Assembly: GCA_037127255.1 (NCBI GenBank)
Contig: JBANSL010000013.1
Coordinates: forward strand, 8,744,188 to 8,808,187
Reading direction: 5' to 3'
Source of the DNA: Persicaria tinctoria
Taxonomy: Eukaryota > Streptophyta > Magnoliopsida > Caryophyllales > Polygonaceae
DNA: 64,000 nucleotides
Part shown: piece by piece, positions 1 to 11,180 of the stretch
Position numbering within the stretch: position 1 is the stretch's first letter
Layout: every line of letters starts with the position of its first letter
Position numbers and translations under genes: made by a program
The notes under the pieces: generated by a model
Seen by the model: only the letters and a program-made list of their open reading frames with translations
Told to the model about the DNA's origin: nothing
Database searches by the model: none

Positions 1-1657
1 GCTTCTTGATTCCCCGGTTTCTTCCTTGATCAACTGACAGCACTTTGTATAGCCCATGCTTCCTCTCACCAGACAGCATAACTTCCTTAGTTCTAGGGTC
101 CTGAACATAACAAGATGTACGAGTAAATACAGCTATCAGTTCATTGTCATCTAACAGCCTTCCAACTGACAGTAAGCTGTGCTTAAAATCTGGCACCAAT
201 AATATGTCATTCAACCAAATAGTATCAGTTATCTGCAACTTTCCAGATTCAGTGACAGTTTTCACAATCCCATCAGGTAAACCAATGAGCACAGGTTTGC
301 AAAGTCTGACTTTGGTGTGAGGGAAAAGATCAATAGGCATCATATGATCACTAGCTCCTGTATCTACAATCCATTCATCTCTAGCTTGTAAAGACAAGTT
401 AACTGAACTAGCATGAATAGATAGATTACCTGCAAAGTTGGCAAAAGCATTATCTGCTTGACCTTTGCCCTTCATCCTCTTTAAGACTTCCTGATAGACA
501 ACATTCACCATAACATTGTCAATCTGCCCTTCTGTGTTACCTGAGCTCTCTTTAAGAGGATTATTCATCATAGCCCCACTCATAGATCCTACTGCATTAG
601 CTGAACTCTTGCCAGTAGAGTTGTTTCTTTGGCTTTCCTTCAACTCTTTGAACCAGTCAGGTACCCCATGCAGTTTAAAACACTACTCAGAAGTGTGCCC
701 TTTCCATCTATAGTGACTGCATTTGGAAGCTAGCTTGATCCTTTTCAGTTCTTTCCAATCCTTCTTCTGATTTTGTGCACCATAAGATGCATTGCTCTGT
801 GAATAAGCTCCAGCTCCTTGACCACTGTAAGATTGATTTCCCTGTGCAGAAAAGTTCCCAGAAAGATGATTTTTATTAGCTGGAAAAGCACTTGCATCAG
901 TCATGCCACTAGCAATTCCTCCTGATGCCTCAGAGCCCATGTCAACTTGCTGCAGTATGTAGTATCCTTTGCCAACTGGGGGCAAAGGATCCATTGCTAG
1001 AATTGAATTTCTGGCCCCTTCATAGCTGTCATTCAAACTGGCCAGTAACTGCATTAGTCTATTTCTATCCTCCATCTCACTCAACTGCTTGGCCAAATTA
1101 CATCCACAATTCTTCATAGCTCCACATGAGCATTCTGGCCTCTTTTCCAGCACTTGAAGCTCATCCCAGTGCTTCTTAAGAGTGTTAAATAAATCTGTAA
1201 GACTCATATTGCCCTGCCTTACATTGTTCAGTTTCCTCTTAATGTGAAAAATCAAAGGAGCATTGATCTGGATGTACATCTCCAGTATATCATCCCAGAG
1301 TTGCTTAGTAGATTCAACATACATCAAACTCTCAGCAATATTCTTTTTTACAGAATTTAAAATCCAACATCTCACCATATAGTCTGCCCTTATCCACCTT
1401 TGAAGGTTCATACCTTCTTCAACAGGTTTCACGACACTCCCAGTAATAAAACCAAGTTTGCATTTGGCCCCTAAGGCCATCATGATACCTCTGCTCCATG
1501 TCATGAAATTAGTTCCATCAAAGGTCACAGCAACCAGTTGAGACCCCGGATGATCTGAGTTTGATAGAAATAAAGGATCATTCAAGTTACCTTGATTATT
1601 GACATCTCTGTCTCCATCTCCATCTCCTGGATTGGGAGTGTTGTTTGGTTCAACCAT
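1..1657 (-). pseudogene. Copia gag-protease-pre-integrase, truncated by window edge
   Basis: Minus-strand gag-pol start of a Ty1/Copia element with ATG at 1655-1657. Translation gives a Copia gag of the Retrotran_gag_3 type (FDGTNFMTWSRG near residue 45), then a CCHC zinc knuckle. In the same frame follow a protease (WIVDTGASDHM, about 360-395) and a GAG-pre-integrase start. The frame has a TAG at 683-685 inside the knuckle, where the related element at 20924 has Tyr (GHIVEYC), so one base change broke it. The rest of pol lies beyond position 1. The gag is clearly homologous to that of the 20548-25678 element, so both belong to one lineage. Confidence 0.9.
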
Positions 1658-1708
1658 CTTCTTTCTTCCTAATCTTTGTAGCGGAAATATTCAGATCGAA
1701 AGCCTAAA

Positions 1709-1720
1709 GCTCTGATACCA
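1709..1720 (-). other. Primer binding site (initiator tRNA-Met type)
   Basis: On the minus strand this reads TGGTATCAGAGC, the usual Copia primer site complementary to the 3' end of initiator tRNA-Met. It lies directly between the LTR end and the gag start. Confidence 0.85.
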
Positions 1721-2106
1721 TGTGAATAAAATGATCAGATGATCAATATTTATACTGCACTAGCAGTGATCAAGGCAAAATAAAAGGAAGAAAGGTGCAA
1801 AATTAGTGAAGCTCAGTCACTGTTTCATTGATATGCAAAATGGTAAATGTGCAGAGGCGGCCAGATGACCTTGCAGCTCTCACAATTACCCAAAACCCCA
1901 CTCGGGAAACATAGAGAGAGGCCAGCATATATAGCATGGAATCCTCACTTATGATTGGATGATCACAAGCAAACAAAATAGTGCAAGTTGTCCCTTATTA
2001 CAACCAAATTGAAATGCAGCTGGAATGAAATGTAAATGAAGAAGAGTGAGCTCAGCAAAGTGAGCTGCTACAGCATCTGTTATATGCATTAGGAAAGCAC
2101 ATAACA
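1721..2106 (-). repeat. 5' LTR of the truncated Copia element
   Basis: The inner edge is fixed by the adjacent primer site at 1709-1720 (LTR end TTCACA on the minus strand). The outer edge is inferred from the first good minus-strand TGTTATG start, giving about 386 bp with TG...CA ends. The partner LTR is outside the window, so the outer edge and target duplication cannot be verified. Confidence 0.6.
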
Positions 2107-2237
2107 TGTATATCAACTTCATACCATCGCAAAGTTAATTTTGCCTTAATGGATAGTATCAGCTTGTTTTGAACTTTTCTAGATTGTAAATTGATATTAT
2201 ACTACCATATACTATAATTAGCAGGGTGGTTATGAAT

Positions 2238-2672
2238 CAGAGGCGGATCTCAGTGCAAGCAAACCCAGCTGCCGTTGGGTAGAAAATTTTGGATCAAGTT
2301 AAAAAAATAATAATATAATCTTGTTGGGCATAAATAATTATAATCTCAGTTTATTTTTTAACAAAAACTCAAAAGATGGACAAAGAACATGATAGTTCGG
2401 TGAAGAGACATATTGCACTTTCTTTCCACTGTCGTTCTTTTGACTCCTATTAATTGCATTTACAATTTTTTGTTTTCAAAATCTGAAAATTGATAGATTT
2501 TTTTCATAGTTTGCTAGATTAGTTTAATCAATTAAGAGTAATAAAAAACCTCAAACAAGTTGTTACCGATTTGGGGGTATGGTTTCCTTAATTGGATTTT
2601 TGGCATGTAAAATTTTGTCTTTATCATGAATATTTTCGCTCACCTAACTTTAGAACATTAGATCCGCCACTG
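2238..2672. mobile_element. hAT-type MITE
   Basis: A 435-bp element with 13-bp terminal inverted repeats that differ at one base (CAGAGGCGGATCT at the left; the right end, reverse-complemented, is CAGTGGCGGATCT). It is flanked by an 8-bp target duplication, TTATGAAT at 2230-2237 and TTATAAAT at 2673-2680. The TIR sequence and 8-bp duplication are typical of plant hAT elements. No coding potential is visible. Confidence 0.8.
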
Positions 2673-2689
2673 TTATAAATTAGCAGCCT

Positions 2690-2970
2690 CTTATGGTATA
2701 CTAACTTTTCATTTAGGTACGAAATTAGTTATAGTTTGTGTCATTTTCTTACAAACTGCAAGTGCCTTGCCAACCAACATTACGACTAGGTCAACCGATT
2801 CTAGAACGATACATTTTGACCTTTGTCCTTTGATCGATGAATATATACAAACAGCGTACCGCATTCGATCTTAATCCACTTCAAACATTACACCGCTTAT
2901 ATCAATGTATTCAAGATGAGTCGCTCAACCTTCCAAGGGCCGAGGCACAACAAAAATTAATTCAACGCCT
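2690..2970 (+). repeat. 3' tail of a lost RLK unit (array repeat)
   Basis: This block, running from the TTTTCATTTAGG region through the AACATTACGACTAGG region, is homologous to the segments 3' of RLK1 (about 27480), RLK2 (about 40785) and RLK3 (about 63175). It has no gene of its own. It implies that another RLK unit once ended here, its body now lost or lying left of the window. Confidence 0.65.
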
Positions 2971-3075
2971 TTTTCCTAAAAATACAAACTCCGAAATTGC
3001 ATGCACCAACACACCTAAAAATACAAACTCCACGAGCTGATGAGATACAAAAATATTAATAAACTCTATAGAATT

Positions 3076-3400
3076 TGTTGGGCCTATGGCCCATTTGGGT
3101 CTAGCCCAAATTGAAATCCCAGTGTGGCTTCTCATTTGTGATATACGTACGTAGTAAAAGACAATGTTTGCCTTAGATTTGGAATTTGGATACACCATAG
3201 GGTTATGCCGCCAGCACACCAAAAGAGAAGAGGAGAGAGAGAGAAGAGAGAATGGAGAAAGGAGGGAAAAGTTGAGAGATTCGAGCGGGTGTATCGGGTG
3301 TTTGTTGATAGTTGTTGGTGTTATTTTCTGGTGCAGTTGGATTGCTGTCTAATTGTCATTAGACTTCCGGATTACCTCGGACGCGCTTCCGTGCCCAACA
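3076..3400. repeat. Solo LTR, 325 bp
   Basis: The sequence starts TGTTGGGC and ends GCCCAACA, an 8-bp inverted terminal repeat. It is flanked by the perfect 5-bp duplication GAATT (3071-3075 and 3401-3405). No internal region is present, so this is a solo LTR left by LTR-LTR recombination. Short reading frames inside it are not genes. Confidence 0.85.
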
Positions 3401-3405
3401 GAATT

Positions 3406-3797
3406 AATATATGGTGGATGGAATTCCTTGCAAGTTGCAACCTCTTGCTCAAATAGACACATTTTGTGAATTGTCACTTAATTTCAAATTTTAACAGCGG
3501 CCCCCTCACCAAATTTTGACTTGGTCAGACTTAATTGTATACAAACAATATCGAGTATCGACAATAGAAGAACCAAACTGTTAACGTAGCATCTGGTTAA
3601 TTTGATTGATGATGCTGCTAATACTCGCTAATGCATTGCAATTGGACCAAGGTCGGCCAATATTTTCAAATGACGATTGGTCCTACCTAGACTAATGAGA
3701 AACGCGCGCCGTATAATGAAAATGATCGAATAAGAAACAAAACCTTCAAACACGAATGAATTGACTAATTATATATGCTCAGATATTCCACAAATTT
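3406..3797. other. Intergenic, nothing recognised
   Basis: AT-rich sequence between the solo LTR and the conserved 5' flank of RLK1. I see no reading frame, repeat or structure worth naming. Confidence 0.6.
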
Positions 3798-4028
3798 AGA
3801 CTAACAGAACCACGCCCAAAAAAAAAAAAAAAAAATTATTTAAGAGTGGTAGTAAGAATATACGATGCCATCATAATCAATCAACCTCGTATATATTGAG
3901 TGATCCCGATAAGAGATTGCATGCATTTACCGGAGGTTGACCTCAAACCAACCATCAACTTAATATAATAGCTGGATTAATTGATAAATATATTGCCAAA
4001 TCGACGAGTAAAGAGAGGTGACTGTAGG
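3798..4028 (+). promoter_or_regulatory. 5' flank of RLK1, homologous to that of RLK2
   Basis: Starts GACTAACAGAACCACGCC after a poly-A run and is alignable with about 35590-36117 upstream of RLK2, apart from a MITE present only in RLK2. Relative to RLK2, RLK1 lacks a short stretch that includes the TATAAATA candidate TATA box, in keeping with decay of this copy. Confidence 0.5.
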
Positions 4029-4520
4029 ATGGCTATTGCTGTATTTCACTTAATCTTCTTCCTCCTCCAGTTAACCACATTCCAAACTTTTCAGTTGTTG
4101 TTAGCTGCAGCAGATGTACTTCCCATGGAAAGGCGATTATCCGATGGTCACACAGGTATTTTTTCGATCTGTCCGGAAAATTATATAGTACGTGTCATGT
4201 TAGCGCGCGCATGATAGATTCTCAGTTGTATATATCTTCAATTCAATCTAGATCATCTATTTTTATTTAAAATAACTAGTTTTTATAGATCTATAGTAAG
4301 AAAAACACATAAATATCCTTAATTAACTAATGCAAATTCTTTGTCGAAAAAACTAATGCAAATTCTCGTTTTTCCCTAAATGGGAAATGCAGCTGGGTTC
4401 ATAAATATCGACTGTGGCCTTGCAGAACCGGCCTGTCCAACTTACAATCCAAACAATGGATTGTACCACACTTCCGATGAGAAATTCATTAGCACTGGTA
4501 TCAACTACAAAATAAAGCCA

Positions 4521-5355
4521 TGAAGAGGGGAGTAGGGATTCGTATCGAGCGAGACAAGCAAACATGCAATCGACAAGCACAGAGGACAAGAGATCGAACC
4601 AACACACAAGAGTTTTACGAGGTTCGGATCCACGATCCTACATCCCCGGGGCCTCAAGAGTCGGCCCTAATCCACTATGATAATCGAAAGAATACAAGGG
4701 GGAGTGGACAAAGCCAAGTACAGAATATGCAAGTCTAGAACAAGAAACGAAGAACAACAACTATACAAAGCCAAAGGAAGAAGAACTCCCTTTGAAGTTC
4801 TCAGATCTGGAGACACAGTTCCAGATCGAGAAGGTAACCCTCTGGGATGGCGACTGAGATCACTAGAGGAGCCAGCAACCTTCGCACCACCGTGGAAACG
4901 CCGAGGAAGATGAGCTTCAGCGGCCGTCGGAGGAAAGGGGATCGAAGATCGAAACCCTAACCCTAGAACTCTCTCTTCTCTCTCTTTCTCTTGGAGCTGG
5001 AGTGAACAGTGAGTTGAACGACGGAAGACAACAAGAGCTCAAGCCTTAAATAGAGCTTAAAACCCTAGATGAAACGCAGTGCATCGGATGAAGCTTCAAA
5101 CCCTAGAGCTCAGCCACCTCTCTCCCAAAAGGGCCAATGTAATGGCTTCCGAAGTATGGGCTCGGATTGGGCTAGTATATATGGTTAGGAGATCAAGCCC
5201 AATGGCCCAATTCAATCCAGTCCATTAATAATTAGCTAAATCCAGCTCAAGCATAATCTAAGCCTTATTACACATAACCTATAGTTATTGTATCATTACA
5301 AACCATATAATAAAAGATATTATACAACTTAGACAAATATACATATATCTCAACA
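4521..5355 (-). repeat. 3' LTR of the intact Copia
   Basis: 835 bp, nearly identical to 9844-10678. The adjoining sequence ATTGCCCCCT (5356-5365), read on the minus strand, is the polypurine tract, which identifies this copy as the 3' LTR. Small open frames inside it occur in both LTRs and are not genes. Confidence 0.95.
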
Positions 5356-5460
5356 ATTGCCCCCTATATATTTTTCTAAGTCTGCTCCAGGCAGACCATC
5401 TCCTAGATGTGGATTAGGTAACCAAGTCCATCGTTGGCCCTTCATACCTGCTTGAGATCC

Positions 5461-8400
5461 TTAGCCTCCTTCACCTAAGTGAAGGAAATTCATGCAAAAC
5501 AAAAAATTTTCTCTAGGCACTATCTTAGTGCCAAAGTCAGCAGGATTATAGTTACCATCTATTTTCACAACATGTATCACATTATCATCAACTTTTTCCC
5601 TAATGAAATGATACCTAACATCTATATGTTTGGTTCTTTCATGATACATGGGTTCATGACACAAATATAAAGCAGATTGGTTGTCAATATGCAGCACAGT
5701 AGTATAAGTTTTCATTTCAATCTCATGCAACAAACCCTGCAGCCATATGGCTTCTTTGCAAGCCTCAGTGGCTGCAATATACTCAGCTTCTGTAGAAGAT
5801 AAAGCAACAATGGGTTGTTGCTGGGATTTCCAAGATATGCAATTCCCAGCCCAAGTGTAAACATAAAAAGTAATGGATCTTCTATTATCTTTGTTACTAG
5901 CAAAATCAGAATCCACATATCCATATAACTCATTTACAGAACTATGCTTAGCATAACACAATCTCAGCTTAGTAGTGCCAAACAGGTATTTTAAAAGATA
6001 TTTCATAGCATTCCAATGTTTCTCACATGGATTTGACATATATCTACTTAGAGCACTGATGGAGAAAGCAAGATCAGGACGAGTGCAAATCATACAATAC
6101 ATAACTGAGCCTACATCAACATCAAAAGGAATCCTTTTCATTTTATAAGACTCAGCAGCAGATAATGCAACATGATTTTTACTAAGGTCAAGATGTGAAC
6201 CAAGAGGAATAGCATTAGGAGTCACATCTTTAATATGGAATCTATCCAGAACCTTAAGCACATAGTCAGTTTGATTAAGCCATAGCTTACCTTTTCTCCT
6301 ATCTCTAGTTATTTTGATACCCAGAATTCTCTTAGCAGGGCCAAAATCTTTCATATCAAAATGTTTAGCAAGTTCATGTTTAGTGGCATCAATATCAGTT
6401 TTGGATTTAGACATCAACAATATATCATCCACATATAACAGAACATATAGCACAGAACCAGTCTTATGACCTTTAAAATATAAGCAAGTGTCAAACTTAC
6501 TCCTTTTAAAACTCAAACTTCTTCTCATGCATGTGTCAAATTTGATATTCCATTGTCTAGGTGATTGTTTGAGTCCATATATAGACTTTTTAAGTAAGCA
6601 TGCAAAGTCAGGTTTGTTCTTATTGACAAAACCTTGAGGTTGTCTCGTATAAATGATCTCATTTAAATCATCATGCAAGAAGGCAGTTTTTACATCCATT
6701 TGTTCCAACTCAAAGTTATAAACAGCAGCCATAGCAAGTAATAACCTCAGAGTTTTGTATTTAACAACAGGTACAAAAATTTCAGTATAATCTTCACCTT
6801 CTCTTTGGGTGAACCCCTTGGCAACAAGCCTAGCTTTATACCTAGGGGGTTCATCCTTAGAGTTACCTTCTTTCAATTTAAAGACCCACTTACTTCCTAT
6901 AAACCTAGCATCTTTAGGTTTTTGAGCAAGTATCCAGGTTTTATTTTTCATCATGGAATCAATTTCTTCAGACATAGCATCTTTCCAGTTTTTAGAGTGA
7001 GCACATCTCATAACTTGTTCATAAGTGGCAGGTGTAAAATGATCAACAACTTCAGACATAGCACAAGCAAATTCAACAATGTTACTGATATACTTTTTAT
7101 TTGGAATCTTAGTTCTAGGTGATCTATCCCTAGTTAACTGCCAAGTGGTTAAGTCATGCTTATCTGGAGATGAAATGCTAGAGGAACCAGCAGCATGAAC
7201 AGATGAAGCAGGCACAACAGTAGGTTCTAAAGACTCGGAATGGGGGGAGAGAGCATTAGAACTAGCAGGGATAGAGCTATTACCATCATCATCATTAGAA
7301 CTATCAGAAGATCCAACAGAAGTATCATCATGCACTTCCCCACTCAATTGGTGAGGTTGCATAGGAGTAGGTGATGTTCCTGGAGTTTCCTGAGCATCCT
7401 CAGAGTCAGTGCCATCCTCAGCTTCATCATCACTCTTAGACAAATCTGGAGTGTAGAACTGGGTTGCATCAGACCCTGGAGGTACCTGCAAGGACTTCTT
7501 AACAGAAGGAATGAATACATTTTTAAAATGGAATTCATTCTCAACAAACACCACATCTCTACTAATTATGGTTTTATAGGCTCCAGGTTGTATAATAAGC
7601 AATTTATAGCCTTTAACTCCTTTAGGATAACCTAACAACACACATTTTTTAGACCTAGGGTTTAACTTGCCATCACTTTTATGAGCATAAACCACACAAC
7701 CAAAAGGTCTAATATGAGTTAAGTCAGGTTTCTTGTCATGCCACATCTCATAAGGAGTTTTAAAACCAATGGTGGAAGATGGAGACCTATTTATGAGGTA
7801 TGCAGCTGTGACAACAGATTCACCCCACAAAGAGGCTCTCATTCCAGAAGATATCAACATACACCTTGCCCTCTCAAGGAGAGTCATGTTCATCCTCTCA
7901 GCAGTTCCATTCTGCTGAGGGGTGCCAGGAATGGTAAGGTGTCTCTTGATACCATGTTCATTGCAATAAGAGTCATATTTAAAATTACAAAACTCTAAAC
8001 CATTATCTGTTTTTAAACATTTTAAGGGAAGGCCAGTTTCAATAGTAACAGTTTTATGCCACATTTTAAACATATCAAAAGCCTCATCTTTACCCTTAAG
8101 TAAGTAAACCCAAACCTTTCTGCTGAAATGATCTACAAGAGATAGAAAGTACCTTCTGCCCCCTGGAGTGTTTACCTGTGCAGGTCCCCACAAATCCGAG
8201 TGAACATACTCAAGAGGATTGGAAGCAACATAGGAGGATTTTGGAAAACCCTTCCTAGTTTGCTTTCCCATCAAACAGTTATCACACACATCAATATCAA
8301 CAAGTTTAGATTTAAGTATGCCATGCTTATACAGATAAAGTAAACCCTTATTTCCTATATGTCCTAGTCTATTATGCCATTTTATAGACTCATTTAAAGA

Positions 8401-9705
8401 CATATCAACACCAGAGACAGCAAGGATGGTAGCAAAATTAAGCTCAGGAGAAGCATGAATAACATATAAACCTCTTCTTTTTTCAGCTTGAATAAGAACT
8501 CTATTATTTCTAGATAAAGTCCTAATGCCATCTTTGTTATACACTTCACAGCCTAAGGCCTCTAAAGCACTTTTAGACAAGAGATTTCTTCTAAAATCAA
8601 GAACCCATCTAACATCATTTATGACCCTCACAACACCATCATGCATTTTTAAAGCTACTGAACCTATGCCTTTAATTTTCAAGATAGAATGATCACCAAG
8701 CATCACATCTCCACCATCAAACAATTTCAAGTTATGAAACCAAGATTTATGATGAGTGGCATGAATAGTGCATCCAGAATCAAGAATCCAGCAATCAGAA
8801 GCATTTTCAACAAGCAAAGAAGTAACAGCAAGCACTTCATGAGTATAATAGGGGTGGGTTTCAGATACTGTATTGACAGCAGCTTTCTTAGAAGCTTCTT
8901 TTTCATCTCTTTTCTTCTTATAACAGTCTTTTTCAAAATGACCAGTTTTAGAACAATAATGACACTTCACATTTGTTTTGTCAAAGTTCTTATCAGATCC
9001 ATTTTCAGCTTTAGACTGTTGATTATCTTTATCTTCTTCCTTCTTCTTGTTATTTCTCTTTCTATTTCCCTTACCTTTACGCTTAACCATAAGAACTTCA
9101 TCTTTAGTATTAGCCTTAGGTTCAGTTTTAGAGCCATTAGTAGTTTTAAACACTTTAAGAGATTCATTTTTCTGGATTAAAGATTCAATGATATCTTTCT
9201 TAACCAGCTTAGTATTTCCATATTGAACAACATCTTTATAAGTGTCAAACTGACTAGGCAGAGAATTTAAAAGAAGCACACACAACTGAGTCTCATCAAG
9301 TTTGTCACCACAACGAGTAATATCTTGAGTAATTTGTAAAAATCTATCAAGATTCTCAGAAAGAGTGCATGCAGTGTTCATTTTAAAACTAAACAGTTTA
9401 TTAAACAGATTAACACGAGAAGGCAAGGATTTTGTAAGATGGAGATTTTCAAGAGCTTCCCACAGCTTTTCAGCTGTGGTATGCTCTATTACCTGCCTTG
9501 CTACATCGTCTGAGAGACGTAGCAAGATCTCACTATGGGCTTGTTCCTCTAGTTTCTGGATCCTATCTTTAGAGGTAGCATCAGGGAACTTGTTGGTGAC
9601 TGCTACCCAACACTTTTCCTTCATAAGCACTCCTCGCATCTTCACCTGCCACATAGCGAAATCAGTAGAGCCATTGAAAGGTTTCAAGCGAACAGAATCA
9701 GACAT
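5461..9705 (-). CDS. Copia gag-pol polyprotein, 1414 aa, uninterrupted
   Basis: One open frame from ATG at 9705 to the stop at 5461, with the full Copia order. Gag of the DUF4219/UBN2 type covers residues 1-200 (FNGSTDFAMWQVKMRG), with a basic linker and a zinc knuckle CHYCSKTGHFEKDC near 250. The protease has CWILDSGCTIHATH near 306. GAG-pre-integrase follows near 440-500. The integrase core shows HSDLWGP (near 503), KTDNGLEF (near 565) and NGTAERMN (near 600), giving the D-D-E triad. Reverse transcriptase has YVDDILL near 1092, and RNase H has VDSDFASN near 1262 and SSTEAEYIA near 1305. The length is within the usual Copia range. No stop or frameshift is seen, so it may be autonomous. Confidence 0.95.
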   Translation of the reverse strand: MSDSVRLKPFNGSTDFAMWQVKMRGVLMKEKCWVAVTNKFPDATSKDRIQKLEEQAHSEILLRLSDDVARQVIEHTTAEKLWEALENLHLTKSLPSRVNLFNKLFSFKMNTACTLSENLDRFLQITQDITRCGDKLDETQLCVLLLNSLPSQFDTYKDVVQYGNTKLVKKDIIESLIQKNESLKVFKTTNGSKTEPKANTKDEVLMVKRKGKGNRKRNNKKKEEDKDNQQSKAENGSDKNFDKTNVKCHYCSKTGHFEKDCYKKKRDEKEASKKAAVNTVSETHPYYTHEVLAVTSLLVENASDCWILDSGCTIHATHHKSWFHNLKLFDGGDVMLGDHSILKIKGIGSVALKMHDGVVRVINDVRWVLDFRRNLLSKSALEALGCEVYNKDGIRTLSRNNRVLIQAEKRRGLYVIHASPELNFATILAVSGVDMSLNESIKWHNRLGHIGNKGLLYLYKHGILKSKLVDIDVCDNCLMGKQTRKGFPKSSYVASNPLEYVHSDLWGPAQVNTPGGRRYFLSLVDHFSRKVWVYLLKGKDEAFDMFKMWHKTVTIETGLPLKCLKTDNGLEFCNFKYDSYCNEHGIKRHLTIPGTPQQNGTAERMNMTLLERARCMLISSGMRASLWGESVVTAAYLINRSPSSTIGFKTPYEMWHDKKPDLTHIRPFGCVVYAHKSDGKLNPRSKKCVLLGYPKGVKGYKLLIIQPGAYKTIISRDVVFVENEFHFKNVFIPSVKKSLQVPPGSDATQFYTPDLSKSDDEAEDGTDSEDAQETPGTSPTPMQPHQLSGEVHDDTSVGSSDSSNDDDGNSSIPASSNALSPHSESLEPTVVPASSVHAAGSSSISSPDKHDLTTWQLTRDRSPRTKIPNKKYISNIVEFACAMSEVVDHFTPATYEQVMRCAHSKNWKDAMSEEIDSMMKNKTWILAQKPKDARFIGSKWVFKLKEGNSKDEPPRYKARLVAKGFTQREGEDYTEIFVPVVKYKTLRLLLAMAAVYNFELEQMDVKTAFLHDDLNEIIYTRQPQGFVNKNKPDFACLLKKSIYGLKQSPRQWNIKFDTCMRRSLSFKRSKFDTCLYFKGHKTGSVLYVLLYVDDILLMSKSKTDIDATKHELAKHFDMKDFGPAKRILGIKITRDRRKGKLWLNQTDYVLKVLDRFHIKDVTPNAIPLGSHLDLSKNHVALSAAESYKMKRIPFDVDVGSVMYCMICTRPDLAFSISALSRYMSNPCEKHWNAMKYLLKYLFGTTKLRLCYAKHSSVNELYGYVDSDFASNKDNRRSITFYVYTWAGNCISWKSQQQPIVALSSTEAEYIAATEACKEAIWLQGLLHEIEMKTYTTVLHIDNQSALYLCHEPMYHERTKHIDVRYHFIREKVDDNVIHVVKIDGNYNPADFGTKIVPRENFLFCMNFLHLGEGG

Positions 9706-9828
9706 TTTCTAAAGAAACAGAAATAATCCAAAAAAGTTCAAGAAACTAAACACAGATCAGTGGAAGCAACAATAGGTCACAGGATAACCAAGAAATCAGA
9801 AAGCCAAGTTCATGATAAAGGAACCATG

Positions 9829-9840
9829 GCTCTGATACCA
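9829..9840 (-). other. Primer binding site of the intact Copia
   Basis: Minus strand reads TGGTATCAGAGC, perfect for initiator tRNA-Met, three bases inside the 5' LTR end. Confidence 0.9.
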
Positions 9841-9843
9841 CTT

Positions 9844-10678
9844 TGAAGAGGGAAGTAGGGATTCGTATCGAGCGAGACAAGCAAACATGCAATCGACAAG
9901 CACAAAGGACAAGAGATCGAACCAACACACAAGAGTTTTACGAGGTTCGGATCCACGATCCTACATCCCCGGGGCCTCAAGAGTCGGCCCTAATCCACTA
10001 TGATAATCGAAAGAATACAAGGGGGATTGGACAAAGCCAAGTACAAAATATGCAAGTCTAGAACAAGAAACGAAGAACAACAACTATACAAAGCCAAAGG
10101 AAGAAGAACTCCCTTTGAAGTTCTCAGATCTGGAGACATAGTTCCAGATCGAGAAGGTAACCCTCTGGGATGGCGGCTGAGATCACTAGAGGAGCCAGCA
10201 ACCTTCGCACCACCGTGGAAACGCCGAGGAAGATGAGCTTCAGCGGCCGTCAGAGGAAAGGGGATCGAAGATCGAAACCCTAACCTTAGAACTCTCTCTT
10301 CTCTCTCTTTCTCTTGGAGCTGGAGTGAACAGTGAGTTGGACGACGGAAGACAACAAGAGCTCAAGCCTTAAATAGAGCTTAAAGCCCTAGATGAAACGC
10401 AGTGCATCGGATGAAGCTTCAAACCCTAGAGCTCAGCCACCTCTCTCCCAAAAGGGCCAGTGTAATGGCTTCCGAAGTATGGGCTCGAATTGGGCTAGTA
10501 TATATGGTTAGGAGATCAAGCCCAATGGCCCAATTCAATCCAGTCCATTAATACTTAGCTAAATCCAGCTCAAGCATAATCTAAGCCTTATTACACATAA
10601 CCTATAGTTATTGTATCATTACAAACCATATAATAAAAGATATTATACAACTTAGACAAATATACATATATCTCAACA
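9844..10678 (-). repeat. 5' LTR of the intact Copia
   Basis: 835-bp partner of 4521-5355. It contains a CT-rich tract and a TTAAATAGAG-like segment. RLK1 exon 2 resumes immediately to its right. Confidence 0.95.
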
Positions 10679-11152
10679 AGCTGCCATCTAACTTTTCCAT
10701 TCCTAGTCTTTATCTGACATTAAGAAGCTTCCCAGAGGGACGCAGAAATTGCTATAGCCTCTCCCCGTTGAAGCCTAACCATACATACTTGATCGGACCT
10801 TCGTTCTTCTATGGCAACTACGACGGCAAGGATACGGACCCTATATTTGATGTCTACATAGGTGTCAATTTTTGGTTCACAGTATTTTTGACGTATGATC
10901 CAAATTTCGCAGAGATACTCCATGTAGCAACTACAAAATCAATAGACGTTTGTCTCTTAAACACGGGGCGTGGAACCCCTTTTATATCTATCCTCGAGCT
11001 CAGGCCTTTGGATATAAACTCTCCGTACCCTGCTTCTCCAACTTTGTCACTTGATGTAGTGCTCAGAATAGATATTGACGTTGTTGCTCCTGCCTCAGCG
11101 GGATATTTGTATGTATATGCAATAAATCTGTTTTCTTAATCCACAAATTATC

Positions 11153-11180
11153 CACACACACACACACACACACACACACA
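11153..11180. repeat. (CA)14 microsatellite
   Basis: Uninterrupted CA dinucleotide run in intron 2 of RLK1. Confidence 0.95.

Larger units (their letters stand above)
4521..10678 (-). mobile_element. Full-length, apparently intact Copia retrotransposon
   Basis: 6158-bp element inserted antisense in RLK1 exon 2. Both LTRs are 835 bp and differ by about 13 bases by eye (about 1.6%), so insertion is recent. In element sense the LTRs begin TGTTGAGATA and end CTCTTCA. The purine tract is at about 5356-5365 and the primer site at 9829-9840. Flanks are AGCCA (4516-4520) and AGCTG (10679-10683), an imperfect 5-bp duplication. Removing one copy rejoins the RLK1 reading frame exactly. One continuous polyprotein lies between the LTRs. 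Confidence 0.95.

Noticed and set aside
4677..4913. Open frame of 78 codons, present again at 10000-10236
   Set aside because: Both copies lie inside the two LTRs of the same Copia element; a repeat by-product.
8689..9180. 163-codon plus-strand frame
   Set aside because: Antisense shadow of the 1414-aa Copia polyprotein with no motif of its own.
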